In this document: piece by piece, positions 9,705 through 21,500 of the stretch
How the letters are laid out: each line of letters starts with the position of its first letter
How positions within the stretch are numbered: the first letter of the stretch is position 1
Source: Favolaschia claudopus
Taxonomy: Eukaryota; Basidiomycota; Agaricomycetes; Agaricales; Mycenaceae
DNA length: 64,000 nucleotides
Assembly: GCA_037176885.1 (NCBI GenBank)
Contig: JAWWNJ010000050.1
Location: forward strand, 62,001-126,000
Direction: 5' to 3'
Notes under the pieces: generated by a model
The model's input: the letters and a program-made list of their open reading frames with translations, nothing else
What the model was told of the DNA's origin: nothing
Databases searched by the model: none
Translations under genes and position numbers: made by a program

Positions 9705-10497
9705 TGTGATGTCACTCAGTTACACCACCCGAAATGTCACGTCGTCCGCTTTGGGTGACGAGGAGTCGAGGCGAGCTGGCATCACCTCGAGGCAGTGTTC
9801 CTCCTAAGGGTTAAGCCTTAGAATGAATTAACCCTTAATTTCAAGTTAATGCTAAGGGAACCATGAAGCTGGATCCATCTTAACCCTTAATTAAGCCTTA
9901 CCTTGGATTACGTCACCTTCTCGGCTACGTTTGGCAGGCTCGGCAGCTGGGCTGGCTGCCAAAGGCGGCCGGCCCCCAGCATTGTCAAAGGGATTGTCCG
10001 GCAGGTTCCGAGTCCCTTGATTCTGCGTCGGAACCTGTCGGAACATGGGTCAAGCCCTCAGCTCGGCTACCTGCATTGCCCTGGCGGGAGCAATTTCAGT
10101 CCACAAACTTCAAGTTCAGCCAAAACTCAGCTGGAGCCAGCCATAAGAAGCAAAACCGCTTTGGAACTCCCCGAAAAATGCATCTAAAAAAGCCCAGAAA
10201 AATTTGCATTTTTCATCCTAAGGCCCGTTAATATGGAGCCCTTAATAACCTTATTAAGGCCTTTAAGGCCTTAGCCTTCGGAGGTGCCCTTAATAAGGCC
10301 TTAAGAAGGAACACTGCCTCGAGGTGCCGGGGTCTAAATAGTATCTCTGCTTCTCGTCGCCGCTTGCTCTGGTTAACCGTGGTCTGATCAACCGCTGCTA
10401 CCGACTTCGACGACGACCATCTCACCAAAGTTTCTCTCGTGTCTCATCTCTTGTCTCAAATCTCGCCTCCTGCTTCTTACTTTTTTCGCTCATCACA
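9705..10497 (+). repeat. Ty3/gypsy 5' LTR carrying a MITE
   Basis: The LTR begins TGTGATG and ends CATCACA, a perfect 7-bp terminal inversion, and the gag ATG follows immediately at 10498. A TATA-like GTCTAAATAGTATC lies at about 10330-10344, suitable for the U3 promoter. Removing the MITE at 9783-10326 leaves about 249 bp, a common LTR size. No matching 3' LTR is present in the window. Confidence 0.7.
9783..10326. mobile_element. 544-bp MITE inside the Ty3 LTR
   Basis: The ends are inverted: CACCTCGAGGCAGTGTTCCT at the left, with its complement AGGAACACTGCCTCGAGGTG at the right. Both subterminal regions are rich in TTAAGG/CCTTAA motifs. No target duplication could be fixed. No coding capacity. 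It separates the upstream part of the LTR from the TATA-like box. Confidence 0.6.
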
Positions 10498-12801
10498 ATG
10501 GCTCAATATCTTCGTGGTCGCGGACGTTCCCCAATTATCACTCGGGCTGCTATTCGGAACTCTCGTCCATCTCACGAAGAACGCGCTGGCCTTGGTGCGT
10601 CTGTTTCTTCTATCTCTTCTTCTTCCTCTAGTTCCGAGCATCGCGCTCCCGAGCATTCCGCTCCCATGCCGGCTTTGGGTTCGCCCAAGCCGCGAAGCGT
10701 TACGCCTGAGCTGTTATTCAGCCGGGTTGTTTCTGCTTCACCACCCACTCGGGCGGTTAGTACCCCACCTGCTCAGGTGGTGGAAAATAGAGCTTCTCCT
10801 TTGGAGGAGAGCTCTGAGCTGTTGCTTGTCCCGTCGCTTGATAGCAACGTGGATTTTGGCATCCTCGACGCAAATGTGAGCGAGAAAGGCGAGACCTGGA
10901 CGCAGGTGACTCGCGAGACTTCTAAATCTCACAAGGAAGATAAGAAGTCGGTTGGAGTGGACCTTAATCGGTCCACCTCGACTTCTACTTCGCCGATTGA
11001 ACGTGCGACTAAAGAAATGAGTTCTAAGGAACTCAGACAGATTGGCAAGCGCTATTTGCGCATGGCCAAGGCTGCTGAGGAAAGCCGCCGTACCTCTCAT
11101 GTATCTGACGCCGTCAGATGATGACGGTGATAAAACTGCGAAAGTTAAATTGAACAAGTTTAACTTACCTCATTCCACAGGCCCTCAGGCGCAATCTACA
11201 CCTGCACTTATTCGGAAGGTCGAAATTCGGTCTGCTTCCTCCTCGGACAGTGAGTCTTCTCGAGGTGAGGGACCTTCGAAGCCGAATAAAGGCAAAGGAC
11301 CGGACCCACTTAACTGGGGTGCGGTCGATTGGTCAGATCAGTTCTCAGAGGCTGATCTTGACGCACAGCGCGCGGCATTCGCTAATTTTGAAGAAATCAA
11401 GCGTATTAAGAAGGAGCCTATCTCAACTCCTTCTGACTTGTTCCAGGATGTACCTGTGAATAATGTCCCCTCGGATAGTTCATCCTCTACCGTTGTAATA
11501 GACAAACCTGAATATAATTCTCCTCCCCCTCACTCCGTGTCTGGCCAGACATCCACTTCGTTATCAGACGAAAGATTGAACCTTCAGAAGCGTCTGAAGG
11601 AAATCAAGCTTGAGGAGAAGCGTCAAAAGGACGCCAAAATAGCGGAAGATAAACGCACCGCTAAATTGCTTCGAAAGAAACAAGCTAAACAGGTTAGAAA
11701 CCGCTCGAAGGAAGCGGTTGAAGCCAGCATTGGGAAAGAAATGTGCACCAAGAATCCTGGTAAGCCGGATAAGAAGCGCTCTGATTCCCCACCCGCTAGA
11801 CCCCTTGGCGGCAAATTTATCGATATTCGCGAGGCTACCGCTCGGAATACTTCTCCACCTTCGTCGAGTTCGAGTTCTTCAAGCTCTAGTAGCTCATCGA
11901 GTTCCAGCTCGGATTCCTCCGATGATGATTCGTCTGATTCGGGTGACGAGTCCAGCACTTCTGAGAGTTCATCCAGCTTCGACGAGAGTGATTCCAATTC
12001 TGGAAAGTCTGCGAAACGGCGTCGTAAGTCGCATAGTACCCGCAAACATAAAAATAAACATAGCCATTCCCGCAAGTCGCGGAAATCTAGCAAATCACGC
12101 CGTGCAAAAGGCTACCGCCGGTCGAGATCAAAATCTCGACGGACTACCAAGATGACCTTGAAACCGGTCCCACCTACCAAATATGACGGATCAGTGAATT
12201 CGTACGCCTATTTCCGGTTCGTTCGCAAAAGCACGAACTATGTTACCATGGGTAAAGTTCCGAAGGAGGACCAGATCTTCATTATCAGCTATTTCATGAC
12301 TGGATCAGCTGGTGAATTTTACGAACGGAAAGTTGTAAAATATGAAAAACACTGGACCTTAACGAAGTTCTTCACCGAACTTCTGAATTATTGTTTCCCT
12401 AAGGACTTTAGGTTGAAACAACGTATCAAACTGAACGGACTCTACCAAGGTTCAAAATCAGTAACTAAACACATTGCCGAGTACGAGCAATTACATACCA
12501 TGATTGGATTGCCGGATGACCAGGAGAAGGTTACCCGTCTCTGGTTGAGCTTGCGCAAAGACATCAAAAGAGAGATGTCTCGACAAAAGCTTGATCCAGA
12601 AGTATCGTCGTGGGACGATGTCGTGGTTGAGGCTGAACAAGCTGAAAAATTACTCGGTAGACCCAAGGATGATAAGCCGAAGGGAAGCACAAGCAAACCT
12701 TCTACTTCCTCGGTGAAAACCCCCACTCGTGGACGTGGTGCTACGTGGTGGTCGCTTCTACAAGAAGCCTGTGATCCAGACTTCATCCGTGAAGTTGAAC
12801 C
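10498..12801 (+). pseudogene. Ty3/gypsy Gag, N-terminal and capsid part, one frameshift
   Basis: ATG at 10498 follows the LTR and gives MAQYLRGRGRSPIITRAAIR and a Ser-rich leader up to a stop at 11119-11121. The frame in register from about 11100 continues as TPSDDDGDKTAKVKLNKFN, so a single-base frameshift separates the two parts. Next come charged and SR-rich linkers (poly-Ser at about 11860-11920 and RKHKNKHSHSRKSRKSSKSR), then a retrotransposon gag capsid domain at about 12150-12690 (YDGSVNSYAYFRFVRKS, FFTELLNYCFPKDFR, WDDVVVEAEQAEKLLG). The protein would form the virus-like particle. The frame is then cut by a hAT-like MITE at 12802. The intact product would continue at 13154. Confidence 0.85.
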
Positions 12802-13145
12802 AGGCCCCCGGTCTTTTCACCGGTTGCTAATAAGCTCTATTAGGATTTTATACTGTCAGTGTCAATGCGACCCCGCCCCCGGTCACTACCTACTAGGTTT
12901 GTCACATTGAAAACCCGAATTTCGGCCTGATTTACTCTATTTTTCGGCACTGATGGGGCTCTGGCGGCTTCAAAAATCACGATTTTTTTCTGAAAATGCG
13001 CGCAAACGCTTAGTTTAGAGGAGCTACATCGCCCTATCTAGTCAAAACCTCCGTCAGATGGATGGTTCGCAAAATAGACCTCTCAAATTGGACGTTGTTT
13101 TACTCTATGGATGTTACAGACCTATATGTCAGTGACCGGGGGCCT
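12802..13145. mobile_element. 344-bp hAT-like MITE inserted in gag
   Basis: The ends are AGGCCCCCGGTC and its exact inverse GACCGGGGGCCT, flanked by a perfect 8-bp direct repeat GTTGAACC (12794-12801 and 13146-13153), as in hAT elements. Deleting the element and one repeat copy rejoins the Gag frame exactly: the phase at 12801 and at 13154 agrees. No coding capacity. It shares a segment of about 22 bp (CACCGGTTGCTAATAAGCTC plus flank) with the MITE at 6762-7161. Confidence 0.85.
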
Positions 13146-13153
13146 GTTGAACC

Positions 13154-15239
13154 GAACAATGAGAAGGCTAAGCCTTCTAATAATAACCAGTTCAAGGGAA
13201 AACGAACATACCCTGACCGAAAGTTGTCGACAAAACGTCGAAACGAATTGATGGCTGCCGGACTTTGCTTAAATTGCGAAGAAGCAGGCCATATGGCTCG
13301 CAATTGCCCTAAGTTAACAACCATGAATTCAAACCAGAAGGGTAAACCTCCAGGTTTTGGCGCATACGCAGCGCGAATGCGTACTGCAAACGAATCAGCA
13401 CTGTCAGCAACAACTGAAGTGTTGGAAACCTTACCCGTTGGGTCTGCGAATTTCCGTATGGAAGCTGAGGAGGGCGGGAACCAGGATTTAAATATTTTGG
13501 AAACTGTCAACTCTCACCCGGAAAAGTCGCGACCTATCGGCGATTTAGTGGCTCGATTCGTTCGCGTTGTATTGCAGGAAGCTCAGCCTTACCCTGGAGA
13601 CGAAGAGGTTCAAGAAGAATCTCGATTCCAAGTGTACGAGACGTCGGAAACTGAGTATGTTGTAATTGACAATTCAACCATGGAAGATGTGATTTTACCA
13701 ATGGAATTCTTGTTTGACGAAGACTTCAAGATAGGTCTCTGGTATGCTATTGAGCGCCAGCTTGCTATAGGACTTGATCCTGAGGATGTTGAATGGGAAG
13801 ACCGCTACACTGCGAAAACCGAAGACATGTTCGCAACAATGGCAACATTTATACTTCAGGATGTTGATCAAGAAATTGAAGGCCCTTTAATCAAGGATAA
13901 TAAGATTCGGGTTGAATCTTTCAACGAGGACTCTTACATTGTCACCAGTTTATTCCGAAACCTCGAACTGCAAATTCTTCCCAAAGAATTCCTGCAAAAC
14001 CGGGACTTTGATCTCTCGGCCTGGTACCTTGAAAAATTTGCGGATTTACCTTCCTATTCGGACTCAGAGTCATCTAGCGCATCTGGATATGAGCCCAGTG
14101 AATCGGAAGACGAGTTCGTTGATCTTCCTGAATTATTCGAGACAAGTGGTTCAGAGTACGAGTCGGATTCGGACTCGGATGATGGGGACTTTGATCTCCC
14201 TCGTTGCTTCAGAATTCCTGGATTTTGCTATGAATCTGAAGGAGAAGTTGAACCAGAAGAAGTTGAAGACTTACCTGGTCAAGAAAGGACCACTCCAACG
14301 ACGTCTAAATACTCGGATATGCCAGACTTAATGTCGGTTAGCGACTCGGACTCTGAAATTGATGAGTTTGATGATTTTGATGATGAAGACGAACCTGAGT
14401 TTAACTCGGTATTGAGACTTTCAGGGAATCCCGGAGAGACGCTGGATGATCGTCTGAATTTCCTCTGTGAGGTCCTAGACTTACAGGATATTCCATCATC
14501 AAATTCGAAAAATAAACGACTTCGAAATGATCGCATTGGTGATCTTGTAGCGGAGGGCGCATGTGCCGTTCTTGAATTTTTACAGCCTTATCCGGGCGGT
14601 GAACTTGTCGAAATAGACAGACCTTGCCGAGATAAACGTCGTTTCTATCTTGATCAAGTTGTAGACCGGCAATGGACTGTTTGGGATGAATATTTCCATG
14701 AGATTACGATCGTACCGAAAGGTCGATTATTTGATGAAGAATTTGAGATCGCGGCGTGGTACGCCAGTGAGCGGTTGTATCAGCTTGAAAGATTAGCTGA
14801 GCCACCTCGTCCTCTCCATCAAGTGCCAATCGATGATTTACTCTGCAACGGAGCAAATCAATATTCCAATGAACGGGTTGAAAAATACCCTGAACTTTCA
14901 ACTTACCATGTTCGCAAAAAGTATCCCGGATTATATATTGTCTCGGGAGCGAACAAACGAGGTTGTCGCTGGCAGTTAGACCTGCCAGAGGACTATTTGA
15001 TGAACTGGAGGTTCAACCTCGTTAATTGGATCCGCCGAAAGCGCGGTAAAAGTGAACGTGAAGAAAGTATTCGTTGGAATACGTTTGATACGGAAGACGG
15101 CTTCGGCTATTTGTATCTTCTCTTTGAGACGTCGTATTCAGAGCAAGAAATTCGATTGTTTGAAGTAATTCAATCAATTGAAATAGAACGCGATACAGTC
15201 GAAGTTGAACTCGGTAGACCGAGTGCGCTACCTAAATTA
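13154..15239 (+). pseudogene. Ty3/gypsy Gag C-terminus: zinc knuckle and acidic repeat region
   Basis: After the MITE the frame resumes with a CCHC zinc knuckle, CLNCEEAGHMARNC (about 13267-13308), which binds element RNA. A long acidic region follows, carrying a repeated module: IGDLVARFVRVVLQEAQPYP at about 13540 and IGDLVAEGACAVLEFLQPYP at about 14535. Each module ends in a FEI/FKI..WYA(I/S)ER block (FDEDFKIGLWYAIERQ, FDEEFEIAAWYASERL). Two looser units have LPKEFLQNRDFDLSAWYLE and LPEDYLMNWRFNLVNWIRR. The apparent ATG at 13062 lies inside the MITE and is not the real start. The region ends at a second MITE (15240). Confidence 0.8.
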
Positions 15240-15432
15240 GAGACTTTGCGGTAGCCACCGGTGGCTATCCGAGGCTAATTTTTCTCGAGACCGGATGACA
15301 GCCTTTGGGTGGATTAGCCACTATGTACTACCTATTTACGGGATGCTAGGGTGGCTAACTTAAGCGGGAGGCTCAAAAAACTATTGCACAAGAAGAGCCA
15401 CAAATAGCCACCGGTGGCTTCCGCAAAGTCTC
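15240..15432. mobile_element. 193-bp MITE, TTA target duplication, copy 1
   Basis: The left end GAGACTTTGCGGTAGCCACC and the right end GGCTTCCGCAAAGTCTC are inverted, flanked by TTA (15237-15239 and 15433-15435), as for PIF/Harbinger elements. A second copy in opposite orientation is at 39712-39913. The net insertion is 196 bp, which alone would shift the reading frame of the host Ty3 element by one. Confidence 0.8.
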
Positions 15433-15435
15433 TTA

Positions 15436-15863
15436 GATTATCATACTTGTTGAAAATGCTTGCGGATGTTCAATTCCAAGACGCGTTAGAATCGTCTATT
15501 CTATACTGCGGAGGAATTCAGGTTCCTGCGAATCAAGTAAATCGAATTTCGCGTACCGCATGCATGCCTCGAGTCCCTGACAAAATTGTTGCAAAGCCGT
15601 TGATTATTGTAGTTCATGTCAACGGGCACCCAGCGCGTGCACTCGTTGACTCGGGTTCACTCGGGGATCTGATTTCGACCTCTTTGGCAGATCAGCTTCA
15701 GTTGAAACGACGAGAATTGAATGAACCAATTGTTCTTCAACTGGCCGTTCAAGGCTCAAGGTCGAAAATCAATCACTCAGTTGAAGTGAGCTTCAAGTAT
15801 CAAGACATTAATTGTCCACGTACTTTCTATCTTGCTAGTCCTTTTCACAGGCTAAGGGCCTGA
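15436..15863 (+). pseudogene. Ty3/gypsy aspartic protease region, truncated pol
   Basis: The frame contains LSYLLKMLADVQFQDALES followed by PLIIVVHVNGHPARALVDSG and SLGDLISTSLADQLQLKRRE, a retropepsin with active site DSG that cleaves the polyprotein. It continues to NCPRTFYLASPFHRLRA and stops where reverse transcriptase should begin, so RT, RNase H and integrase are missing. Relative to the upstream Gag frame there is a one-base offset after removing the MITE, either a natural gag/pro frameshift or a mutation. Confidence 0.75.
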
Positions 15864-17757
15864 TCGGGCCCGCGGTCTAAATTACCGTACGGTATGGTAG
15901 GTAGGGAGGTCACATCAGTCACCATAACGCAACACCGTTGCTATCGTGAGCTGGCAACATCAAGTCATCGTCGGCGCTGTCTGCTCCCCGCCCTCGACGA
16001 CGAGGACCTTGTTTTAGCCTCATTTTTTACTTCTTTGCCGGCGCGCGTAAATAGATAAGAATATATGTATTTGTTTTGAATTCTTGTCCAAGAAAACTCT
16101 TTTTCCCCAATTCACGGAGAGAGATAGAGCAAAGTGCGGGAGGGGCGGGATGAAGGGCGGGATGGTCTTGACGCTGCCCACATTGAGTGTTGATGACTGC
16201 CATTGTCACGGCGTGATTTTGGGTTAACGGCCGAAATGGCCGAGTTACCGAGCACATAGTAATCCGAGGCAGTAGATTTTGCATTTCTGCACAACTTTAA
16301 ACCGTAGAAATATTTGCGAAGTCAGTTGGAATAGCATAGATCATCTTTGTCTCAAAAAAACGGGGAACTCTCTTATATTGCGGAAGTGTAGTAAGATTTG
16401 AAGTTGCCCGCCAAAAGTTATGTGCACTGATGTGACTGTCACGTCACATTATGTGCTTACTCGCCGCCTTGTCCTTCGCGCGCGTCACACACATTGTATT
16501 AGAGCTCGATCTTCTACTGGTGGTTATCCACCTGTGCTTGACACGTTCTGCCACGCTAAAACACGAAAAAAACGCGTCCTATTCCTTAGCAATACCCCTC
16601 AAGTCTCAAATCATTTATGCCACCAACCACTGTGAATCCACCCAGGCGGGGCCGACTCAAATGCTGAAAGCATGCTATGTCCATCCAATGGTCGGCCTTG
16701 GAGCCAGCTGTCTTCTAAGGCCTTGTTGGAGAAGGTACAGGGGAAAGGTACGACATGAATTGTTGAATCAGTATTGATTTCTCAGTTGCAGACGATGCCA
16801 AAGCAGCAAAGGTGCAGGTAGGATATTTAAGTGTCTAGTTTTTTGCACCCAAATATAGTAATGGGCGGGAAACCGAGCGGTGAATATTTCCTATTGGCAT
16901 GCTTTGATGTAGTTACTCTCGTCAATGGGTATGTATGTAGTATGCACCCCTCGATGTGGGTGGTGTGCAGAGGTCATGGGTTCGAACCCGATGGCACACT
17001 TTCATTTTTTCACCCCCTCAACGTGTTTAATTTTTCTTTTTGGTACACCGTACTTTTTCCCCGGCGAGTCCCTTGTTTCCTCACCTGAATAGGATGTGTT
17101 TGGCACCTTTTCTTGTTCTCAATAATTCTACAAAGCAGCACATCATCAAAACTACCACACACACTAGTCAGTTTATCGAGCTCTTCTTGAGAAACAAGAT
17201 GAGCATTCATTATAATCATCCCAGTCTATCATCTTGACCTCAAGGAATACCCCAGGGCTCCATTTGGAATAACTCAGTCTCCTCAAACGTCAAAACATTC
17301 GATGAAAGTACGAAAATTTCCTTTTTTGGACAGAAATGCCTTTCAGTGTGAAGGTGTGGACCAAATTGTTGCTCCGCGATAGTAATATGCTTCTCAAAGC
17401 GCCTTCAGTCCCCCCATTTGAACTTGAAAAACGCGTCTAAGACGCGGTCAGACTGACAAACGTAAGCCTGACAGGTGGTGGGAAACCATGCCGTAATGTC
17501 AGACTGGGGGAGGCGAAGGGGTTTTTCAAGTTTAGGATATCATAGACAAGCTTTAGCTCCCTGCCTCCGGCAGGGCCGACTCGCTGCGCTCGCCGACCTC
17601 CCTCCGTTCGGTCACACAGCTTGTTGGGGCTGGCCGCCCCAAACCCCGCTGCGCTCGCGACGTCTCGTACGATCTCAACATCTCGACAAAGACTCTGTCA
17701 AAAGTCACGCGACTGATGGCCTGGCCCTCTTTTCAAGTATAGGATAGGAAATTATTA
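15864..17757. other. Long stretch without a recognised gene
   Basis: Only short unrecognised ORFs are present. A tRNA-like B box lies at about 16979. 17540-17720 contains CCCCGCTGCGCTCGCGACG and flanking words (AACATCTCGACA, CTGATGGCC) that recur at about 38228-38350, marking a shared repeat fragment. Confidence 0.4.
16925..17015 (+). other. tRNA-like B box with downstream T-run (possible SINE or tRNA relic)
   Basis: GGGTTCGAACCC fits the internal B box of tRNA genes, and TTTCATTTTTT follows about 20 bp later as a possible Pol III terminator. No matching acceptor stem or convincing A box was found, so it is not called a tRNA gene. Confidence 0.2.
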
Positions 17758-18067
17758 ATTAATTGAAGAGTGAAGATCGCTTAGTGAGCTCTGCACTTCA
17801 AAATCATAAAATAGAAATTTTTACGATACCCAAGTACTCTACTTATGAGATTCGTGACAAACATGATATAGACGAACACTAAAGGCAAACAGGAAACAAG
17901 AATGGACGACATAAAGTAAACAAATATTATTATCTTATATTTATCTGTTAATGTGTGTTGGCTGCCGGCAGTAGCTAAGTTGCACGAGCATGGAGGGAAA
18001 AAACGGCAATTTCGGGTACTTTTAGTAGCTGCGAGTACAAAAGCGGAGCATCGGAACGGGACCAACA
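17758..18067 (+). repeat. Internal fragment of the 8360-9066 element family
   Basis: Close match in the same orientation to about 8609-8902: TTGAAGAGTGAAGATC, CAAAATCATAAAATAGAAAT, TGTTGGCTGCCGGCAGTAGC, and at the end GAGCATCGGAACGGGACCAA. Both GAAAACGAAAACG termini are absent, so it is a truncated copy. Confidence 0.7.
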
Positions 18068-18391
18068 TATGTAGTCTATATTACAATTGAGGACCCCCGA
18101 TCCCTGCCAGACAAACCAGCCAACACAGTTTGTCTTCCCTTCATTCGTATTAGTCTCGGATACCCAGACGTTTCCAAGCAATCCGAGTAGGGGCGATGTT
18201 TGGACAGTGTTTGTCAACAGGCTCCTACGCAAACTCAAAACCATTGGTGTTCAAAACCATTGGTGTCTTCCTCAGCTGGCGATACGGATTTGTCGACGAC
18301 ACCAATTTCAGCACCGCGAGCAAATCTCCAACTCAAAATTGCTCTGTTCTCAACAAGGCAGCCGACATTAGCCTGTTTGCGATGCAGCCAT
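18068..18391. other. Flank of the CACTA element, no gene seen
   Basis: Short ORFs only. A small tandem duplication of AAAACCATTGGTGT is present at about 18237-18265. The last three bases, CAT, are the CACTA target duplication. Confidence 0.4.
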
Positions 18392-18557
18392 CACTGTGAA
18401 AAACATACCCCGCGAATTTCAGGGTGCGCTAAGGTGAAAATCGGTTTTCGCGTGGTATAAGAGAGAAACAGCTCGTTTCACTCCAAGGGGTGAAACCCCA
18501 TTTTCACGGCATTTTCCCGCGAAAGTATTTAAGCGTAGAATTAGACAAACAATCATA

Positions 18558-21500
18558 TTACAATTCATTGACACCGTCTCCTACGCCGTTCTCGACTAGT
18601 TTGAACCTCGCAGCAATATCCGGCCGAACCAAACACGCCCATCGCTTGCCGCTATGGTCCGGAATACGTCCCGCAAGACTGGTGATTGAGGTGACTTCAA
18701 TGACCTCCGTGGGCTCGCCGAGGTCTTTCAAGCGGCCGTTGAAGTAGACTGTACCGGCCGGGTTCTTTGAAACAAGTTTTACTTGATGAACTGCAGCAAG
18801 GAGAAGGGTTGACGGCGAGTTGAAAGCTTCATCGTCGTCGACATCGCGTCGGGAAGGGAAATTTGGTGGTAAAGGAAGAACAATGAATTTTTGTACCTGT
18901 CCGAAAAAAGTTTTTCGTTCGAGAATGACGGGTAGATTGGGAAAGTTTTCGTTTTTGTCAACCAATAGTTCATACTGCTTGCTAAATTCAGACATGTTGA
19001 AAGTACCTTTGCAAAGACACGCACCTGGATAAACGAAGCATCGCGCACTGCATCCGGGCAGGTGTGGTATGACGACACAAGACTTCGCGCGTGAACGAGA
19101 TCGCCGCCGTTGAGCTGTTTGCTTTTACCCCATAGCTCAAGCTGTTCTGGGATTATATTCTTTGCCTCTCGTCGCGATATTTCGTAGTTGGTGACAAGGT
19201 GTTTTGCTATCTTCGTCCGCAACGCATCATCGATTGATGCGAAACGGCGCGGATACACCATGCGGATGTTGGCGTCTACTCCGAGTCAATTTTTAGTAGT
19301 AGTAATGAAGTAGCAAAAAGGCTCACACTCGGGAATGCCGTTCCCGTTTCCTCTGCTTCCTTGCCGGCACTAAGGTCGAGTTCGTCGGATAGGTTGTACA
19401 ATAATTTGATCTGGGATAGCTGCGCCATGTCCCGGAGGCGGTGCGCCATACTGCTGAAAGGGTGCTTGCGGCTCTTCACGGCAGGGACGAGTGAGCCGCA
19501 AAACCGCTCCATCACAAAGGCCCAGTAGCACCATAGAGGGCCCATGGATCGCAGATTTTGGGCAATATGCAGCAGGGCATGCACGGGTAAGGTGCAGGCG
19601 CAAAGCCGCTCTTCTTTGTGCTGATAGTAAAATCTAGGAATCCGTTAGCCGCAAACGAAGAGATGAGAATATTAATTTACCGTTCATATTTCTCCACCCA
19701 GTCGATAAATCCCGTTTCCATCTCGTCAATCTCTTGTGATGTCAACGTGAATTGAAGGCATTTGTTGATAAGGACCACTAAATCGACAAAATGGTCGTAG
19801 TAGCGGCGGTGCTTGAATTTGTTGAATAGAACTACGGGCGCGAGAAGTGTTGTGAAGAGGAACCACGACTCTGCAGTGCATTGATATCGGTCGTTGATGA
19901 TGTTGGGAACTCGGGCTCCAAACGCGGAAGGAATAGTAGCTCCCGATTTTGCACAAGCTTCGCCGATAGCATCGGCTACACTCGGTGTGAGCTCGTAATC
20001 TCCCGAGCCGCGGTCAAGGTCCTTGAATTTCCCCGTCCAGTGGTCAATTAGCATAGGAATTATATTCTCGATGAGATGCATGAGGTCGTGAGGGAATGAA
20101 TCCGGAAAGGATAAACTGGAAAGACGTGCGAGCGACGGGATTCCATTAATCCCATACAGCTTCGCGCGGCGGTCGTGCTCAGCGTTTGTGGGAGCATCTT
20201 CCACTGCAGTAGCATGTCGAATGAATTCTTCGTGCGTGCGCAGGGGAAGGCGGCGTGGGTCGTAGGAGGAGCCATCAGGACGGCGAAGCGCTGCATAATG
20301 AACATTAGACCTCGCGCGCGTCGTATCGCGGACAGCAAGAATTTGACAGGCGCGACAGGGAGAGATGCCGTTGTGGCCCTTCATGTGCATGAGCTTGGCG
20401 ACAGCGGGCATGTCGCCAAAGAGAGCGATAAGATAGGCGCGAAGAGTGAATTGATGCATGTCGCGATGGTGAAATGCAGGTACACCCCGCATGAGCGCAA
20501 TGAGCTCGTCAATGAGGGGGAAGAGAAATGAGTCCATGTCGGTGGGGCCCTTAGGACCAGGAATTACGCCGACGCATAACAGGTGAATGAACCAGGTACG
20601 AATTTCGGGAGGGAGGTTGTAGAGGATGATAATTATTGGCCAGCAGCTCTTCTTTCGTCGTTTGAAAGGACAGAATCCATCAGTCGAGGCGCCGAGGGCA
20701 AGATCGGTCGGGGAGGAAAAATATTTATGAGATTGAGTCTCGCCGTCGATGGTGACATGGCGCCGAGTGAGCTGTCGGTAATGGCCGCCATCAAAGATGT
20801 CCGATGTCTTGTCCTCTTCCCTCACGTATGTCGAGCGATACTCTAGTTTCTTCACCATCCCGTCGTCCTGGAACAAATTCACAAGGCGCGGAATGAGTGG
20901 AAGATAGTGGAATGTATTCCTGGCCCTCCCAGCACCGTCCTTCCGTGGCTTCTCGCAGTACGGACACTCGTCAAGATCGGCGTATGGTCCAGTAAAACAA
21001 CAGCAAGAGTCGACACAGCAATCATATTTCACTGGGACAACTCCGGAGAGGAAGGAGATCTGCGTTTGCAGACGTTGTCGCGATGGAAGGCCGGCGAGCT
21101 CCGGGAAAGCACGCGACAGCTTATCGTATGCGCGCGCACCCAAGTCGGTGTCGACCTTGTAGTTGTGAGCCCGAATTGCCTTCATTTCATCTTCGGTGAG
21201 TTTGTGGCCTTATTTTCTCTTATCAGCACCAGAGTATTGAAAGTTTCAAAGTCCCTTAAAACACACCTCGCTTCGCCGCATCGAGATCGAAAACTTCTCG
21301 CAAACAGTCAAGCGGGGACAGGCCCTGAAGCCACGGTGCTGCCTGGAAGTTGTCGCCAAGCTCAGACCCCTCCTCCTCTTCATCCGACTCCTCCCAAAAC
21401 AGTTCGTCGAGGCGTGATCCATACGGGTCGACGGCGTCATCCGAGTCCGAGTCCATCCCGCTCTCGAGCTCTTCGTCGTTGAGCATAGGTGTGTTACTCC

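Noticed and set aside
11042..11120. Independent start of a second gene at 11042
   Set aside because: The frame from 11042 only becomes Gag-like at about 11100, where it meets the first Gag frame. It is the same gene after a single-base frameshift.
10738..12093. Minus-strand ORFs opposite Ty3 gag (acidic, Glu/Leu-rich)
   Set aside because: They are antisense readings of the Ser/Arg-rich Gag linker and show no independent motif.
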